Source: Sulfurimonas sp. | GTDB taxonomy: Bacteria; Campylobacterota; Campylobacteria; Campylobacterales; Sulfurimonadaceae | Reading direction: 5' to 3' | DNA: 64,000 bases | Assembly: GCF_029027405.1 (NCBI RefSeq) | Contig: NZ_CP093396.1 | Coordinates: forward strand, 2,763,518 to 2,827,517 | In this document: positions 31,425 to 40,636 of the stretch, in pieces | Layout: the number at the start of each line of letters is the position of its first letter | How positions within the stretch are numbered: the stretch's first letter is position 1 | Notes under the pieces: model-generated | What the model was told of the DNA's origin: nothing | The model's input: only the letters and a program-made list of their open reading frames with translations | The model's database searches: none | Program-made: the position numbers and the translations under genes

Positions 31425-31838
31425 ATGAAAAATTATAAAACTGCCTTTGTGGCTGTTTTTTTACTTACACTAAGTGGATGTAGCGAACAAAAAGAAGAGC
31501 AAACAAAAACTATGCAAGCTCCTAAAGTCCAAGAAATAAAAGTTATAGAAGTAGCGCAAGTAAAACAAGAAATCGTCCAAAAACAATACACAATAGAAGA
31601 AATATATAACACTAAGTGTATAGAGTGTCACGCAACTGATGGTTCAGGTAATACAGAAAAACTTACCCCTACTATGATAGGTCAAAGTCTAGAAGAGATA
31701 ACAGATTCATTAACGGACATAGAGGATGATAAAGGTCACATTGTTATGGAGCATAACAGAGAGAAAATAGTTGACGCTGGGATGGAATACGGTGCCAAAG
31801 ATATGGCTACATATATGTACAATAGGTTCAATAAATAA
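31425..31838 (+). CDS. Monohaem cytochrome c lipoprotein
   Basis: The 137-residue product has a lipobox LSGC (Cys17 or 18), a Gln/Lys/Val-rich linker and a small c-type domain with one CIECH haem site near residue 66. Its likely axial Met is in PTMIGQS or further on, near the end. I choose the ATG at 31425, which has GGAG 8 nt upstream; an earlier ATG at 31413 overlaps the anchor gene stop. It is the last gene of the psr-like operon and plausibly carries electrons to or from the complex in the periplasm. Confidence 0.8.
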   Translation: MKNYKTAFVAVFLLTLSGCSEQKEEQTKTMQAPKVQEIKVIEVAQVKQEIVQKQYTIEEIYNTKCIECHATDGSGNTEKLTPTMIGQSLEEITDSLTDIEDDKGHIVMEHNREKIVDAGMEYGAKDMATYMYNRFNK

Positions 31839-31950
31839 AAAATTATTACTTTTTTGTTACATTTTCATTAATTGCATAAACTAATTTGATAATATATATA
31901 ATTTTTATCAAATATAAGATAAAATGTGATAAATAAAAGGAGATTTAGAA

Positions 31951-32274
31951 ATGAATAAAATCGTTAAAATTATACTTGCTACTATGGTTATGATTAGCAT
32001 GAGTTCAGTTACACTAAGTGCTGATGTAGCTAAAGGGCAAAAACTATACCTTAAAAAATTAAAAAGTGCTTGTAGTATGAATGGTGCCAAAATGGCGACT
32101 CAACACTCTCAGGCTGAATGGAAAGCTATTGGTAATGATGCAGGTCTTGCTGCAGAACTTAAAAAAATATGTCCAAGTGTAAAAGATAAAGCTTTAAAAG
32201 GTAAATACCTTCCTCATTATTACGACTTCTTTTTTGAGTATGCTAACGATAGTGGAAATGTTCCATCTTGCTAA
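31951..32274 (+). CDS. Small conserved periplasmic protein, cytochrome-like without haem site
   Basis: The 107-residue product has a Sec signal (1-24, cleaved after LSA). The mature part begins DVAKGQKLYLKKLKSACSMNGAKMA, like the first helix of a class I cytochrome c, but the haem site CxxCH is replaced by SACSMN. It has three Cys (one in KICPS and a terminal VPSC) and ends DSGNVPSC. It lies downstream of the psr-like cluster behind its own AAAGGAG site and is followed by a strong terminator. Function unknown; the resemblance to cytochromes is my reading. Confidence 0.7.
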   Translation: MNKIVKIILATMVMISMSSVTLSADVAKGQKLYLKKLKSACSMNGAKMATQHSQAEWKAIGNDAGLAAELKKICPSVKDKALKGKYLPHYYDFFFEYANDSGNVPSC

Positions 32275-32281
32275 TTAACTC

Positions 32282-32307
32282 TTGAGCCACATTAGTGGCT
32301 CAATTTT
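32282..32307 (+). terminator. Rho-independent terminator after the respiratory cluster
   Basis: A perfect 9-bp stem TTGAGCCAC/GTGGCTCAA with an ATTA loop is followed by TTTT. Confidence 0.85.
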
Positions 32308-32315
32308 CCCTCTAA

Positions 32316-32321
32316 TATAAT
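32316..32321 (+). promoter_or_regulatory. -10 box just before the propeller-protein gene
   Basis: TATAAT ends 5 nt before the ATG at 32327. If it is used, the mRNA would be leaderless or nearly so; no Shine-Dalgarno sequence is present. Confidence 0.4.
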
Positions 32322-32326
32322 CTGAT

Positions 32327-34453
32327 ATGCCTGTAACTAGTGACTGCCAACAAGCTCGCTCTGAGATAACATCTTTTGTAAGACTACATAATGATTCCTT
32401 TGCCTTTAGTACTAAATATCATGGTGCAAAAATTATTGACTCTCAAAATTGTGATATTAAACTTAGTTTTAAACATGCAAATCTAAACTGTAACACAACT
32501 GCAATCTGCTTCTCACCGAATTCAAAATTTATCGCCTTTACAACTAAGAGCCACCTATACATTGCAAACATGTATGATAAAAAGATACTTCAAAACATCG
32601 AGCTGGATAAAAATAGTATTAATATTTTAACTTTTGACCTCTCTTCACAATACATCATAGCTGGGAATACAGATGGTAGAGTTCTTCTTTTTAAGCATAA
32701 TGCCTCTTCTCAACTTTCAAGACTATGTTCTTTTCCATATCAAAGACCAAAATCTAAAATAAAAAAGAACTTTATTAGTGCTTTTGCTTTTTACAAAAAT
32801 TTATTAGCTGTTAGTGGTTATGGCGGGGCTATCTTTATCATCAACATTAGTTCTTTTGCAAATAAAATTGTACTAATTCATTCAACAGCAGCTAAAAGAT
32901 CATTATGCTTTTTAAATGAAAATAATATTGTAAGTGCTGACAATGATGGGAATTTACAATTTATTTCCATAGCAGATAATAAAGTTATAAAAAACATTAC
33001 TCTGCCTGTAAGAAAAATATCCCAAATTACTTTGATTCCTAAGAGTAAATACTTAATTATTAACGCAAATACAAACTTTATGATAATTGTGGACTACAAA
33101 GAGCATAAAATTATTCATAATAAGTATATAGAATTTAAAGATAACATATATAAGGTTTTTGCCATAGATGCATCTGCACTTATAGTTTGTTTAAAAAATA
33201 AAGAAATAAAATATGTTGAACTTCCAAGTGCCAAAAGATTAAGTTCTTTAATCCTTCATAATGATTTACCTGAGGCTCATAAGCTTGTCGATAGAGAACC
33301 TATGCTACTAAATACAAAAGAGCATAAAAACTTAGAAAAAATTTATGACATTGCATACAAAAATGCAGCTGAGGCACTTGTAAATCAACAGATTACAGTT
33401 GCAAAAGAGTTTATGCGTATTTATAAAGATGTTGATTCAAAAAGAGAGTCCATTGTACTTCTATTTAAATCTTTTGAACATTATAATAGATTTAAAACTT
33501 TATATGTTGAAAAAAATCATGCTCTTGGTTTTGCGATGAGTGTCAAATATCCAGCATTAAAACTAACAAAACAATATAAAAATATGGAACTAAGATGGAA
33601 AAAGACTTTTACTAATGCTCAAAGACACATACTATTAGGTAAGTCTGAGTATGCAAAAGCACTATTTCAAGACTATATTACAGTTGCATCTAAGCGTCCT
33701 ATTATTGAACTTATTTTAAAGCACAACACCCTGTTTATAGAGTTTTTAAAAGCTCTAGAGAATCAGGACTTCAAAAAAGTACATAACATATGTATTAAAA
33801 ATCCTCTATTCACTCAGATGCCAATATATAAAACATTGGCAAATGACATAGAAAAGTCAATAATTAGAATCGAAGCTTATATAAAAAATAATAATATTTC
33901 TTTAGCAAGGACTAGTCTATCAAAAATAGAAATGACTGCTGGATTTAAAGATAAAGTTGAACAACTCTACTCTATGTGTGATGATATGGTTCAACTTCAA
34001 GAGATGTATATAAATGGTGATTTTTATTCATGCTATGAGTTAGTGGACTTATATGCTCATTTACACTTTAGTGACCTTGGAGAACTTCTTCAAAAACACT
34101 ACACTAAACTGATTGATAAGTGTGAAGTACACGCATTAAAGGGAAATATTCAAGGGATTAAAGCTGTTCTTGGAGAGCTAATAACTCTAGATGCTAGAAA
34201 AGAAAAAGTTGGTGATTTACTAAGAATAAGTTTTAAAATGCAAATTAAATACTTTTTATTTAACCATAAAACTAAAGCTGCAAAAAGTGTTATTTATACC
34301 TATATAGATATTTTCACAAAAGATGTTGAGATTATTAGTTTAATGAAAAAATATGAAAATCAAACACATGAAAAACTTGCCATTACACTTTCAAGTGAAG
34401 AAACACCATCTAGAGATGCTTGGCTAAACTCATCAATTATATTTGATTCATAG
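32327..34453 (+). CDS. WD40-like propeller protein with helical C-terminal half
   Basis: In this 708-residue cytosolic protein (no signal, no membrane helix), residues 1-320 show repeated WD40/beta-propeller units: TAICFSPNSKFIAFTTKSHLYIAN, LTFDLSSQYIIAGNTDGRVLLF, FAFYKNLLAVSGYGGAIFIIN and NNIVSADNDGNLQFISI. Residues 340-700 are helical and Lys/Leu-rich, like TPR or solenoid repeats. Its job is unknown; a scaffold role is likely from the architecture. It is convergent with fliI and overlaps its 3' end by 17 bp. No Shine-Dalgarno precedes the ATG. Confidence 0.75.
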   Translation: MPVTSDCQQARSEITSFVRLHNDSFAFSTKYHGAKIIDSQNCDIKLSFKHANLNCNTTAICFSPNSKFIAFTTKSHLYIANMYDKKILQNIELDKNSINILTFDLSSQYIIAGNTDGRVLLFKHNASSQLSRLCSFPYQRPKSKIKKNFISAFAFYKNLLAVSGYGGAIFIINISSFANKIVLIHSTAAKRSLCFLNENNIVSADNDGNLQFISIADNKVIKNITLPVRKISQITLIPKSKYLIINANTNFMIIVDYKEHKIIHNKYIEFKDNIYKVFAIDASALIVCLKNKEIKYVELPSAKRLSSLILHNDLPEAHKLVDREPMLLNTKEHKNLEKIYDIAYKNAAEALVNQQITVAKEFMRIYKDVDSKRESIVLLFKSFEHYNRFKTLYVEKNHALGFAMSVKYPALKLTKQYKNMELRWKKTFTNAQRHILLGKSEYAKALFQDYITVASKRPIIELILKHNTLFIEFLKALENQDFKKVHNICIKNPLFTQMPIYKTLANDIEKSIIRIEAYIKNNNISLARTSLSKIEMTAGFKDKVEQLYSMCDDMVQLQEMYINGDFYSCYELVDLYAHLHFSDLGELLQKHYTKLIDKCEVHALKGNIQGIKAVLGELITLDARKEKVGDLLRISFKMQIKYFLFNHKTKAAKSVIYTYIDIFTKDVEIISLMKKYENQTHEKLAITLSSEETPSRDAWLNSSIIFDS

Positions 34454-35753
34454 CCATAAGCGAGATTAAGTCTTTAGTTGTTTCTTCGTATGGCACTTGA
34501 GTATCTGAGAACTGTGACATAAATTTTTCCATATCCTCTTTTTTATTCATCGCTTCATCAAGCTCTGAGTCAGTTCCTTTTACATAAGCACCGATGCGAA
34601 TAAGCATCTCATTCTCTTTTAATAGTGTGTATAATCTTCTATATTTCATAACTGCTTGTAGATGCTCTGTGCTTATAATATCATTCATTACTCTAGATGC
34701 TGATTGTAGTATATGAATAGGTGGATATATTCCAAAGTCAGTAAGTTCACGCGAGAGCACTATGTGTCCATCTAAAATAGAGCGAGATTGATCAGCAATA
34801 GGATCACTCATATCATCTCCCTCTATCAAAACTGTAAAAAAGGCCGTAATAGAGCCTTTTCCTTCCTCTTTTCCAGCTCTTTCCATAAGTTGAGGCAGAA
34901 GAGTTAAAGATGAAGGTGGATAACCTTTTGAAGTTGGTGGTTCACCAAGAGCTAGACCAATTTCTCTTTGAGCCATCGCAAATCTTGTAACAGAATCCAT
35001 TATAAAAAGAACATCTAAGCCCTTATCTTTAAAATACTCAGCAACACTCATAGCAGCAAAAGCACCGTATTTTCTCATCAATGGAGAGTCGTCAGAAGTT
35101 GCAACAATAATTACAGTATTTTCTAAATTACCGCCTAAGTTTTTCGCTATAAACTCAGGAACTTCTCTACCTCTTTCTCCAATTAGTGCAACTACTTTTA
35201 TGGGTGTTTGGGCACCTCTAACGATCATACCCATTAAAGTTGATTTACCAACTCCACTTCCTGCGAATATACCTAGCTTTTGTCCTTTCCCGCAAGTTAA
35301 AAGTCCATCAATGCTTTTAACACCTACGCTAAACACTTCATCTATCATACCTCTTTTCATTGCAGCAATAGGTGCTTTAATGATAGGGGAAAGAGACGAA
35401 GAATTTATATGTCCTTTTCCATCAATTGGTCTCATAAAAGGATCAACTACTCTTCCAAGTAAGGCGTCTCCAACAGAGATATTCATACCTGTTTGATCTA
35501 AGAACACTCTATCCCCAGAGCAAAACCCTTCCACAAAACTAAAAGGTGTTATATAAAAAGTAGAACCATCTATCTCTGTTACCATTCCCACAGTTTCTTG
35601 TGATGAAGTATTTGAAATAATTTTAACCAAATCACTAATGCTTACTTTTAAGCCTTTAGCCGTAATAATTGTTGCATTTATTTTTACCACCTCACCAAAA
35701 GATACAGAATATTTCTTTGATGAAATTTTATCTTTTAGTGATTTAAATGGCAT
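34437..35753 (-). CDS. fliI: Flagellar protein export ATPase FliI
   Basis: This is the ATPase that helps feed substrates to the flagellar type III export gate. The 438-residue protein has Walker A GIFAGSGVGKST (161-172), Walker B with VLFIMDSVTRFAMAQREIGLALGEPP (near 245-270) and the GSITAFFTVLIEGDDMSDP catalytic-Glu region. The length is normal. The start overlaps the folE stop by one base (TAATG), so translation is coupled to folE. Other flagellar genes of a cluster are not adjacent, which is common in this phylum. Confidence 0.95.
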   Translation of the reverse strand: MPFKSLKDKISSKKYSVSFGEVVKINATIITAKGLKVSISDLVKIISNTSSQETVGMVTEIDGSTFYITPFSFVEGFCSGDRVFLDQTGMNISVGDALLGRVVDPFMRPIDGKGHINSSSLSPIIKAPIAAMKRGMIDEVFSVGVKSIDGLLTCGKGQKLGIFAGSGVGKSTLMGMIVRGAQTPIKVVALIGERGREVPEFIAKNLGGNLENTVIIVATSDDSPLMRKYGAFAAMSVAEYFKDKGLDVLFIMDSVTRFAMAQREIGLALGEPPTSKGYPPSSLTLLPQLMERAGKEEGKGSITAFFTVLIEGDDMSDPIADQSRSILDGHIVLSRELTDFGIYPPIHILQSASRVMNDIISTEHLQAVMKYRRLYTLLKENEMLIRIGAYVKGTDSELDEAMNKKEDMEKFMSQFSDTQVPYEETTKDLISLMAMNQI

Positions 35754-36337
35754 TAATATCTTGTGCCTGTTGGGGAATTAATAAGAGAGAAAAACTCACT
35801 TCTTGTTCTTTGATCTTTTTTAAATAGACCTCTAAGGGCTGAAGAAGTTGTAATTGAATTGATTTTTTCAACTCCTCTCATCTCCATACACATATGTCTT
35901 GCAGCAATTACAACAGCGACACCCTTTGGTGCAATGGTATCCATAATCGCATCTGCAATTTGTTCTGTAAGTTGCTCTTGAATCTGCATACGACGAGCAA
36001 ATACATCTACAACTCGTGGTATTTTTGATAGTCCAACTACTTTTCCATCAGGAATATAAGCTACATGAACTCGCCCAATTATTGGTAAAAGATGATGTTC
36101 ACAAGTTGAATAGAACTCTATATCTTTAATTAAAACCATCTCATCATTTGAACTTGTAAATAGTGCTTTTTGTAGTATCTCTTTTGGATTTTCTTTATAC
36201 CCACCATAAATAAACTCATAAGCTTTTCTAACTCTATGCGGAGTTTTTTCTAAACCCTCACGAGTTGGGTCTTCGCCTATATGAGTTATCATTGTATTTA
36301 CAGCGTTTTCGAATTTTTCATTTAACTCTTCACTCAA
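35753..36337 (-). CDS. folE: GTP cyclohydrolase I
   Basis: It converts GTP to dihydroneopterin triphosphate for folate, and supplies the pathway to queuosine. The 194-residue protein has the zinc-binding [18 protein letters not shown] (about 78-95) and [19 protein letters not shown] second Cys lies in [14 protein letters not shown]. The start appears to be TTG at 36337, without a better ATG. It is co-transcribed with fliI, and queF, a user of the same pathway, lies at 59.3 kb. Confidence 0.95.
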   Translation of the reverse strand: MSEELNEKFENAVNTMITHIGEDPTREGLEKTPHRVRKAYEFIYGGYKENPKEILQKALFTSSNDEMVLIKDIEFYSTCEHHLLPIIGRVHVAYIPDGKVVGLSKIPRVVDVFARRMQIQEQLTEQIADAIMDTIAPKGVAVVIAARHMCMEMRGVEKINSITTSSALRGLFKKDQRTRSEFFSLINSPTGTRY

Positions 36338-36441
36338 AATATATGCCCTTTATTATATATATAAGAATTATACAACAATTCCATTACTATGTTTGAGGGG
36401 ATTTTTTAACTTTGTAAGAAATTATGTAAAAGCTACTGCTT

Positions 36442-38382
36442 TTACATAACCATGATATGAGGAACGATTAATGGATATTTTTTCATTTTTCTAAAGATAT
36501 GCTTTCTTACGATTTGACGAAGATCATTTTCTAATGCTCTAGAATTTTCAATTTGTCCATCTTTAACATGAAGTAAGAAGTTTTCTAATATATCTTCCAT
36601 TTCCTTTGCAAAAGCTCTATCTTGTTTGTCTGCAACTATACCAAAAGTTGTAACCTTTGGTTTTGCTTGCATCTTACCGTGTTTTGCATCAACTTGTGCA
36701 ACAAGCATAACGATTCCATCAGAAGCAAGTTTTTGACGGTCAAGAACAATATCATCATCTATTTGATGATTGTTTTGATTATCAATATATGTTTTACCTG
36801 TCTTAACAGTTTTAACTTTTCTCATATATTTTGAAGTAATTTCTATCTGATCACCATCTGTCATAATCATAATATTTCTCTCTGGAACACCACACATCAT
36901 TCCTGTCTCTTTATGTGCTATTACATGATTATACTCACCATGAACAGGTAAAAAGAATTTAGGATTTACTAAACGAAGCATAAGCTTTTGTTCTGCTATA
37001 GAAGCATGACCAGAAACATGTATGTCTTTTTCTCTGGATATAGTAGCACCTGCGCGTTGAAGATGATTTAACATTCCTGAAATTGAACCTTCATTACCTG
37101 GTATTGCACGAGAAGATAGAACAATTAAATCAGTTGGTTTTATCTTAACATGCCTATGTTCACCAATTGACATTCTAAATAATGCTGAACTTGGCTCACC
37201 TTGAGAACCTGTTGTAACTATAAGAACTTCTTTATCATTAAGGTGTGAAACTTGATCAGCATCTACAAATGCATTTTTAGGAAGTTTTACATAATCATAC
37301 TGCATCGCTATCTCAATATTACGCTCCATTGAACGCCCTATTACACAAATTTTACGACCATATTGTATACCATATTGTATAGCTTGAAATACACGGTGAA
37401 TGTTTGAGCTAAAAGTAGAAAGTAAAACACGACCTTCAGCTTTAGCAAAAACTCTGTCTAAGGCTGGTCCAACACTTAACTCAGATGGAGTAGGTAAAGG
37501 ATTGTAAGAGTTTGTAGAGTCACTCAACAAACATAAAACACCTTTTTCTCCATAATGAGCAAGTCTATGTAAATCTGCTGTATAACCATCTACTGGAGTA
37601 TGGTCAATTTTAAAATCTCCTGTATGAATAATTGTTCCAGCATCTGTAGTAATTGCTAAAGAAGATGAATCTAAAATAGAGTGTGTCATGTGCATCCACT
37701 CTACTTTAAAGTCTTCACCTATCTCATAAATTTCTCTTTTTACAACTGGATTGAAATATTTTCTACATTCTTTTATATGATGTTCATCAAACTTATTTCC
37801 AATCATTGCAAGCGGAAGTGGAGTTGCATATATAGGAAACTGCATCTCTTTATAAAGATATGGCATCGCACCAATATGATCTTCATGGGCATGAGTAATT
37901 ATTACAGCCTTGATTTTGTCTTTAATTTGACGAAGATAAGTAAAGTCTGGCACTAAAATGTCAACACCATGCATATCTTCATCTGGAAAACTCATTCCAA
38001 TATCAACTAAAATAGCTTCTTTTTCTGTTTCGAAAACTGTTATATTTCCACCAATTTCACCAAGTCCACCTAATGGAGTAACTCGAATTTTTGCTTTAGA
38101 GTTTAAATCCAGTTTATAGTGTGGGTTCAACCTTTGTTTATGTGCTTCTTGATTCTTCACCACAAATGCTTTTAAGTTTTCATCAGTTGGTGCAGGTTGT
38201 CTGCGGTGACGATTTTTATTTTTATTTCTATTTGGATTGTTGTTGGGCTTATTCCCATTACTATTTGGCTTACGATTGTTATTACTGTTGTTGTTATTTG
38301 GTCTTCTGTTGTTATTGTTTGTATTTGGTTTACGGTCCGTTTGAGGTTTTGTTTGTGTAACCTCTTGTTGTTCTTCTGCCAT
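36442..38382 (-). CDS. rnj: Ribonuclease J with Asn-rich N-terminal extension
   Basis: This 646-residue metallo-beta-lactamase/beta-CASP nuclease cleaves and 5'-trims RNA. The metal site HAHEDHIGAMPY is at 164-175. VTPLGGLGEIGGN marks the start of the catalytic domain near 101, and the beta-CASP region includes STFSSNIHRV and SGHASIAEQ. Residues 12-60 are low-complexity Asn/Arg/Lys/Pro sequence. The Helicobacter pylori enzyme also carries an N-terminal extension, so this is a phylum trait. It is preceded by rsmA, 16 bp away. Confidence 0.94.
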   Translation of the reverse strand: MAEEQQEVTQTKPQTDRKPNTNNNNRRPNNNNSNNNRKPNSNGNKPNNNPNRNKNKNRHRRQPAPTDENLKAFVVKNQEAHKQRLNPHYKLDLNSKAKIRVTPLGGLGEIGGNITVFETEKEAILVDIGMSFPDEDMHGVDILVPDFTYLRQIKDKIKAVIITHAHEDHIGAMPYLYKEMQFPIYATPLPLAMIGNKFDEHHIKECRKYFNPVVKREIYEIGEDFKVEWMHMTHSILDSSSLAITTDAGTIIHTGDFKIDHTPVDGYTADLHRLAHYGEKGVLCLLSDSTNSYNPLPTPSELSVGPALDRVFAKAEGRVLLSTFSSNIHRVFQAIQYGIQYGRKICVIGRSMERNIEIAMQYDYVKLPKNAFVDADQVSHLNDKEVLIVTTGSQGEPSSALFRMSIGEHRHVKIKPTDLIVLSSRAIPGNEGSISGMLNHLQRAGATISREKDIHVSGHASIAEQKLMLRLVNPKFFLPVHGEYNHVIAHKETGMMCGVPERNIMIMTDGDQIEITSKYMRKVKTVKTGKTYIDNQNNHQIDDDIVLDRQKLASDGIVMLVAQVDAKHGKMQAKPKVTTFGIVADKQDRAFAKEMEDILENFLLHVKDGQIENSRALENDLRQIVRKHIFRKMKKYPLIVPHIMVM

Positions 38383-38398
38383 CCAAACTCCTTTGTAA

Positions 38399-39181
38399 TT
38401 ATATTATTTTTTTATAGAGTTGGTGATAGTCATGTGTAGAGATTTGATGAGGGCGTATCGTTAGTGTTAGCTCAAGTTCATTTAGAGCTTTTTGAATATT
38501 TTCTTTTTTATAAACGGCAGATAAATTTTTCATAAGAGTTTTGCGAGGCTGCTTAAATGCAACTCTAAGCATGCCCTCAAAATTCTCATCACTTCTATCT
38601 TTCGTCTTTTGTATAAGAAAAACAGCAGAGTTTATTTTTGGCGGAGGTTCAAAAGCAGTTGGAGGCACTTGCACAACTATATGTGCACTTGCTACACTTT
38701 GAGCTATAACGCTCAAAGACCCAAATACTTTTTGTCCCTCTCGAGCGCAAAATTTTTCTGCCACTTCAAGCTGTACCATTACAAGTATATTTTTACACAT
38801 TGGATCTGCGAGTGCTTTTAATATGATGTTTGTCGCAATGTAATAGGGCAAATTTGCCACCAAATCATACGGCTCATCAATTAAGCTACTCTGCCAAGCA
38901 TTCAATACATCTCCACAGTTTATGTGAAGTTGCTTGGTATCAATCTCTTTTTTAAATGTACTTTGTAATAATTTACACAAATCGGTATCGACCTCAAAAG
39001 CTTCTACACTTTTGACATCTACTAAATATTTAGTTAAATCACCTAAGCCAGGTCCAATTTCTACGATTTTGTTGTCGTTTTTGGGCATCGCTTCGACGAT
39101 CTTTCTTAGAACCATTTCATCTTTTAAAAAATTTTGTCCAAATTTCTTTTTAGCTACAATGCTATTCTTATTCATAAACAT
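38399..39181 (-). CDS. rsmA: 16S rRNA (adenine1518/1519-N6)-dimethyltransferase
   Basis: It dimethylates two adenines in the 3' helix of 16S rRNA. The 260-residue protein shows the N-terminal KKKFGQNFLKDEMVLRKI, the SAM motif VEIGPGLGDLTKYL (about 41-54), the catalytic-loop NLPYYIATNI (about 109-118) and the VPPTAFEPPPKINSAV region. It starts at the ATG at 39181; an ATG two codons later is equally possible. It lies upstream of rnj and shares the intergenic region at 39182-39334 with hisF, which holds a parS-like site. Confidence 0.94.
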   Translation of the reverse strand: MFMNKNSIVAKKKFGQNFLKDEMVLRKIVEAMPKNDNKIVEIGPGLGDLTKYLVDVKSVEAFEVDTDLCKLLQSTFKKEIDTKQLHINCGDVLNAWQSSLIDEPYDLVANLPYYIATNIILKALADPMCKNILVMVQLEVAEKFCAREGQKVFGSLSVIAQSVASAHIVVQVPPTAFEPPPKINSAVFLIQKTKDRSDENFEGMLRVAFKQPRKTLMKNLSAVYKKENIQKALNELELTLTIRPHQISTHDYHQLYKKII

Positions 39182-39245
39182 GATTCTATAATAATTTTGC
39201 TTATAGTTAGTTAATGTGAGACATTATGTTCATATCAAAATTAAA

Positions 39246-39261
39246 TGTTTCATGTGAAACA
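39246..39261 (+). promoter_or_regulatory. parS-like ParB-binding site
   Basis: TGTTTCATGTGAAACA matches the bacterial parS consensus TGTTTCACGTGAAACA at 15 of 16 positions. Its exact reverse complement occurs at 42999-43014. It lies about 15 kb from the origin, in the intergenic region between rsmA and hisF. Confidence 0.75.
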
Positions 39262-39298
39262 TAAAATACTTATGGTCTGTAACTTAAGAAGCAAAGTG

Positions 39299-39304
39299 TA
39301 TAAT
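39299..39304 (+). promoter_or_regulatory. -10 box of hisF
   Basis: TATAAT lies 30 nt before the hisF ATG, in a GTGTATAATTTC context. Confidence 0.5.
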
Positions 39305-39334
39305 TTCAATATATAATATAAGGTATGCTTTCAT

Positions 39335-40093
39335 ATGAACTATTTCGCTAAAAGAATTATTCCTTGTCTAGATGTAAAAGATGGGCGAGTTGTTAAAGGT
39401 GTTAACTTCGTTGGTTTAAAAGATGCTGGCGATCCTGTTGAAGTTGCTAGAAGATACAACCAAGAAGGCGCTGATGAAATTACATTTTTAGATATTATGG
39501 CTTCTAGTGATAATAAAGATACTATAGTAGACATGGTTGCAGAGGTTGCAAAAGAAGTTTTTATACCTTTAACCGTTGGTGGAGGAATTAGAAAACTTGA
39601 AGACATATATAAGCTTCTAAATGTTGGTTGCGATAAAGTTAGCGTCAATTCAGCCGCTATAAAGCGTCCAGAACTTATAGATGAAAGTGCTAAACGCTTT
39701 GGCTCACAATGCATTGTAACTGCAATAGATGTTAAAAGAGTAGGTGACAAGTACCATGTCTTTTTAAATGGCGGCAGAGTAGATACAGGACTAGATGCGG
39801 TAGAATGGGCTAAAGAAGTAGTGCTAAGAGGAAGTGGAGAAATACTTCTAACTTCAATGGATGCAGATGGTACAAAGGCAGGGTTTGAGTTAAATATAAC
39901 AAAGCAAATTTCACAAGCTGTTAATGTTCCTGTTATCGCTAGTGGTGGAGCAGGTACTATGAAACATATAAAAGATGTCTTTGAGATAGGTGCAGATGCA
40001 GCTTTAGCCGCTAGTATATTTCACTATAAAGAGATAGATATTATGGATTTAAAGCATTATCTTCATGACAATAATATACCAGTGAGACTATAG
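39335..40093 (+). CDS. hisF: Imidazole glycerol phosphate synthase subunit HisF
   Basis: This is the cyclase subunit that makes IGP and AICAR in histidine synthesis. The 252-residue (beta/alpha)8 barrel has the catalytic Asp in [15 protein letters not shown] (about 8-22; Asp12) and a second in [14 protein letters not shown] (near 170-183). It also has [12 protein letters not shown] and [13 protein letters not shown] phosphate-binding loops. It is followed immediately (no gap) by the phosphorylase-like gene. Confidence 0.96.
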   Translation: MNYFAKRIIPCLDVKDGRVVKGVNFVGLKDAGDPVEVARRYNQEGADEITFLDIMASSDNKDTIVDMVAEVAKEVFIPLTVGGGIRKLEDIYKLLNVGCDKVSVNSAAIKRPELIDESAKRFGSQCIVTAIDVKRVGDKYHVFLNGGRVDTGLDAVEWAKEVVLRGSGEILLTSMDADGTKAGFELNITKQISQAVNVPVIASGGAGTMKHIKDVFEIGADAALAASIFHYKEIDIMDLKHYLHDNNIPVRL

Positions 40094-40636
40094 ATGATAA
40101 TTTGCGCGGGTAATAACGAAACTTTTGATTTTGCAACTCCAATGGGAGTCGGCTTGATAGAAACCGCTATGAATTTAACAAGACTTTGTTTATTTGATAA
40201 ACCAGAGTTTTTACTTTTTGTTGGTTCAGCTGGTAGTTATGGTAATCATAAGATCTTTGATATTGTAGAATCAAAAACTGCTTCAAATATTGAACTAGCA
40301 TTTTTGAGTGCAGATGCTTATACTCCACTTGACAATTTTGTATCAACTAACATAGAAGAAAAAAAAGATGTTATTGTCAACTCATCTAATTATATTTCAA
40401 CAAACAAAGAACTAACAAAAAAGTTTTTAAACTTTGGAGTAGAAATAGAAAATATGGAATTTTTCAGTGTTTTGAAAGTTGCAGAGGAGTTTGATATTCC
40501 TGCTGGTGGAGTTTTTTGTATTACAAACTATACCGATGAGAATGCGCATAAAGATTTTTTAGAAAATCATGAAAATGCAAAAGAACTTTTAAGTACACAT
40601 GTAAAAAAAAGAATAAAGGAACTAACATCTTCGTAA
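40094..40636 (+). CDS. Purine-nucleoside phosphorylase/hydrolase-like protein
   Basis: The 180-residue protein resembles a shortened PNP/UDP-family fold: N-terminal MIICAGNNETFDFATPMGVGLIETAMNL, then LLFVGSAGSYG, and ENMEFFSVLKVAEEF-I, which matches the family's substrate Glu segment (ME in MEFFSV). Full-length relatives are 230-280 residues, so it is short. Possible substrates include nucleosides or futalosine-type menaquinone intermediates; neither can be shown. It starts right after hisF and runs up to rlmN, whose reading frame begins within its last codons. Confidence 0.65.
   Translation: MIICAGNNETFDFATPMGVGLIETAMNLTRLCLFDKPEFLLFVGSAGSYGNHKIFDIVESKTASNIELAFLSADAYTPLDNFVSTNIEEKKDVIVNSSNYISTNKELTKKFLNFGVEIENMEFFSVLKVAEEFDIPAGGVFCITNYTDENAHKDFLENHENAKELLSTHVKKRIKELTSS

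Noticed and set aside
38121..38439. Two Tyr/Cys- and Ile/Val-rich frames opposite the start of rnj
   Set aside because: They are the antisense translation of the Asn-rich repeat of RNase J.
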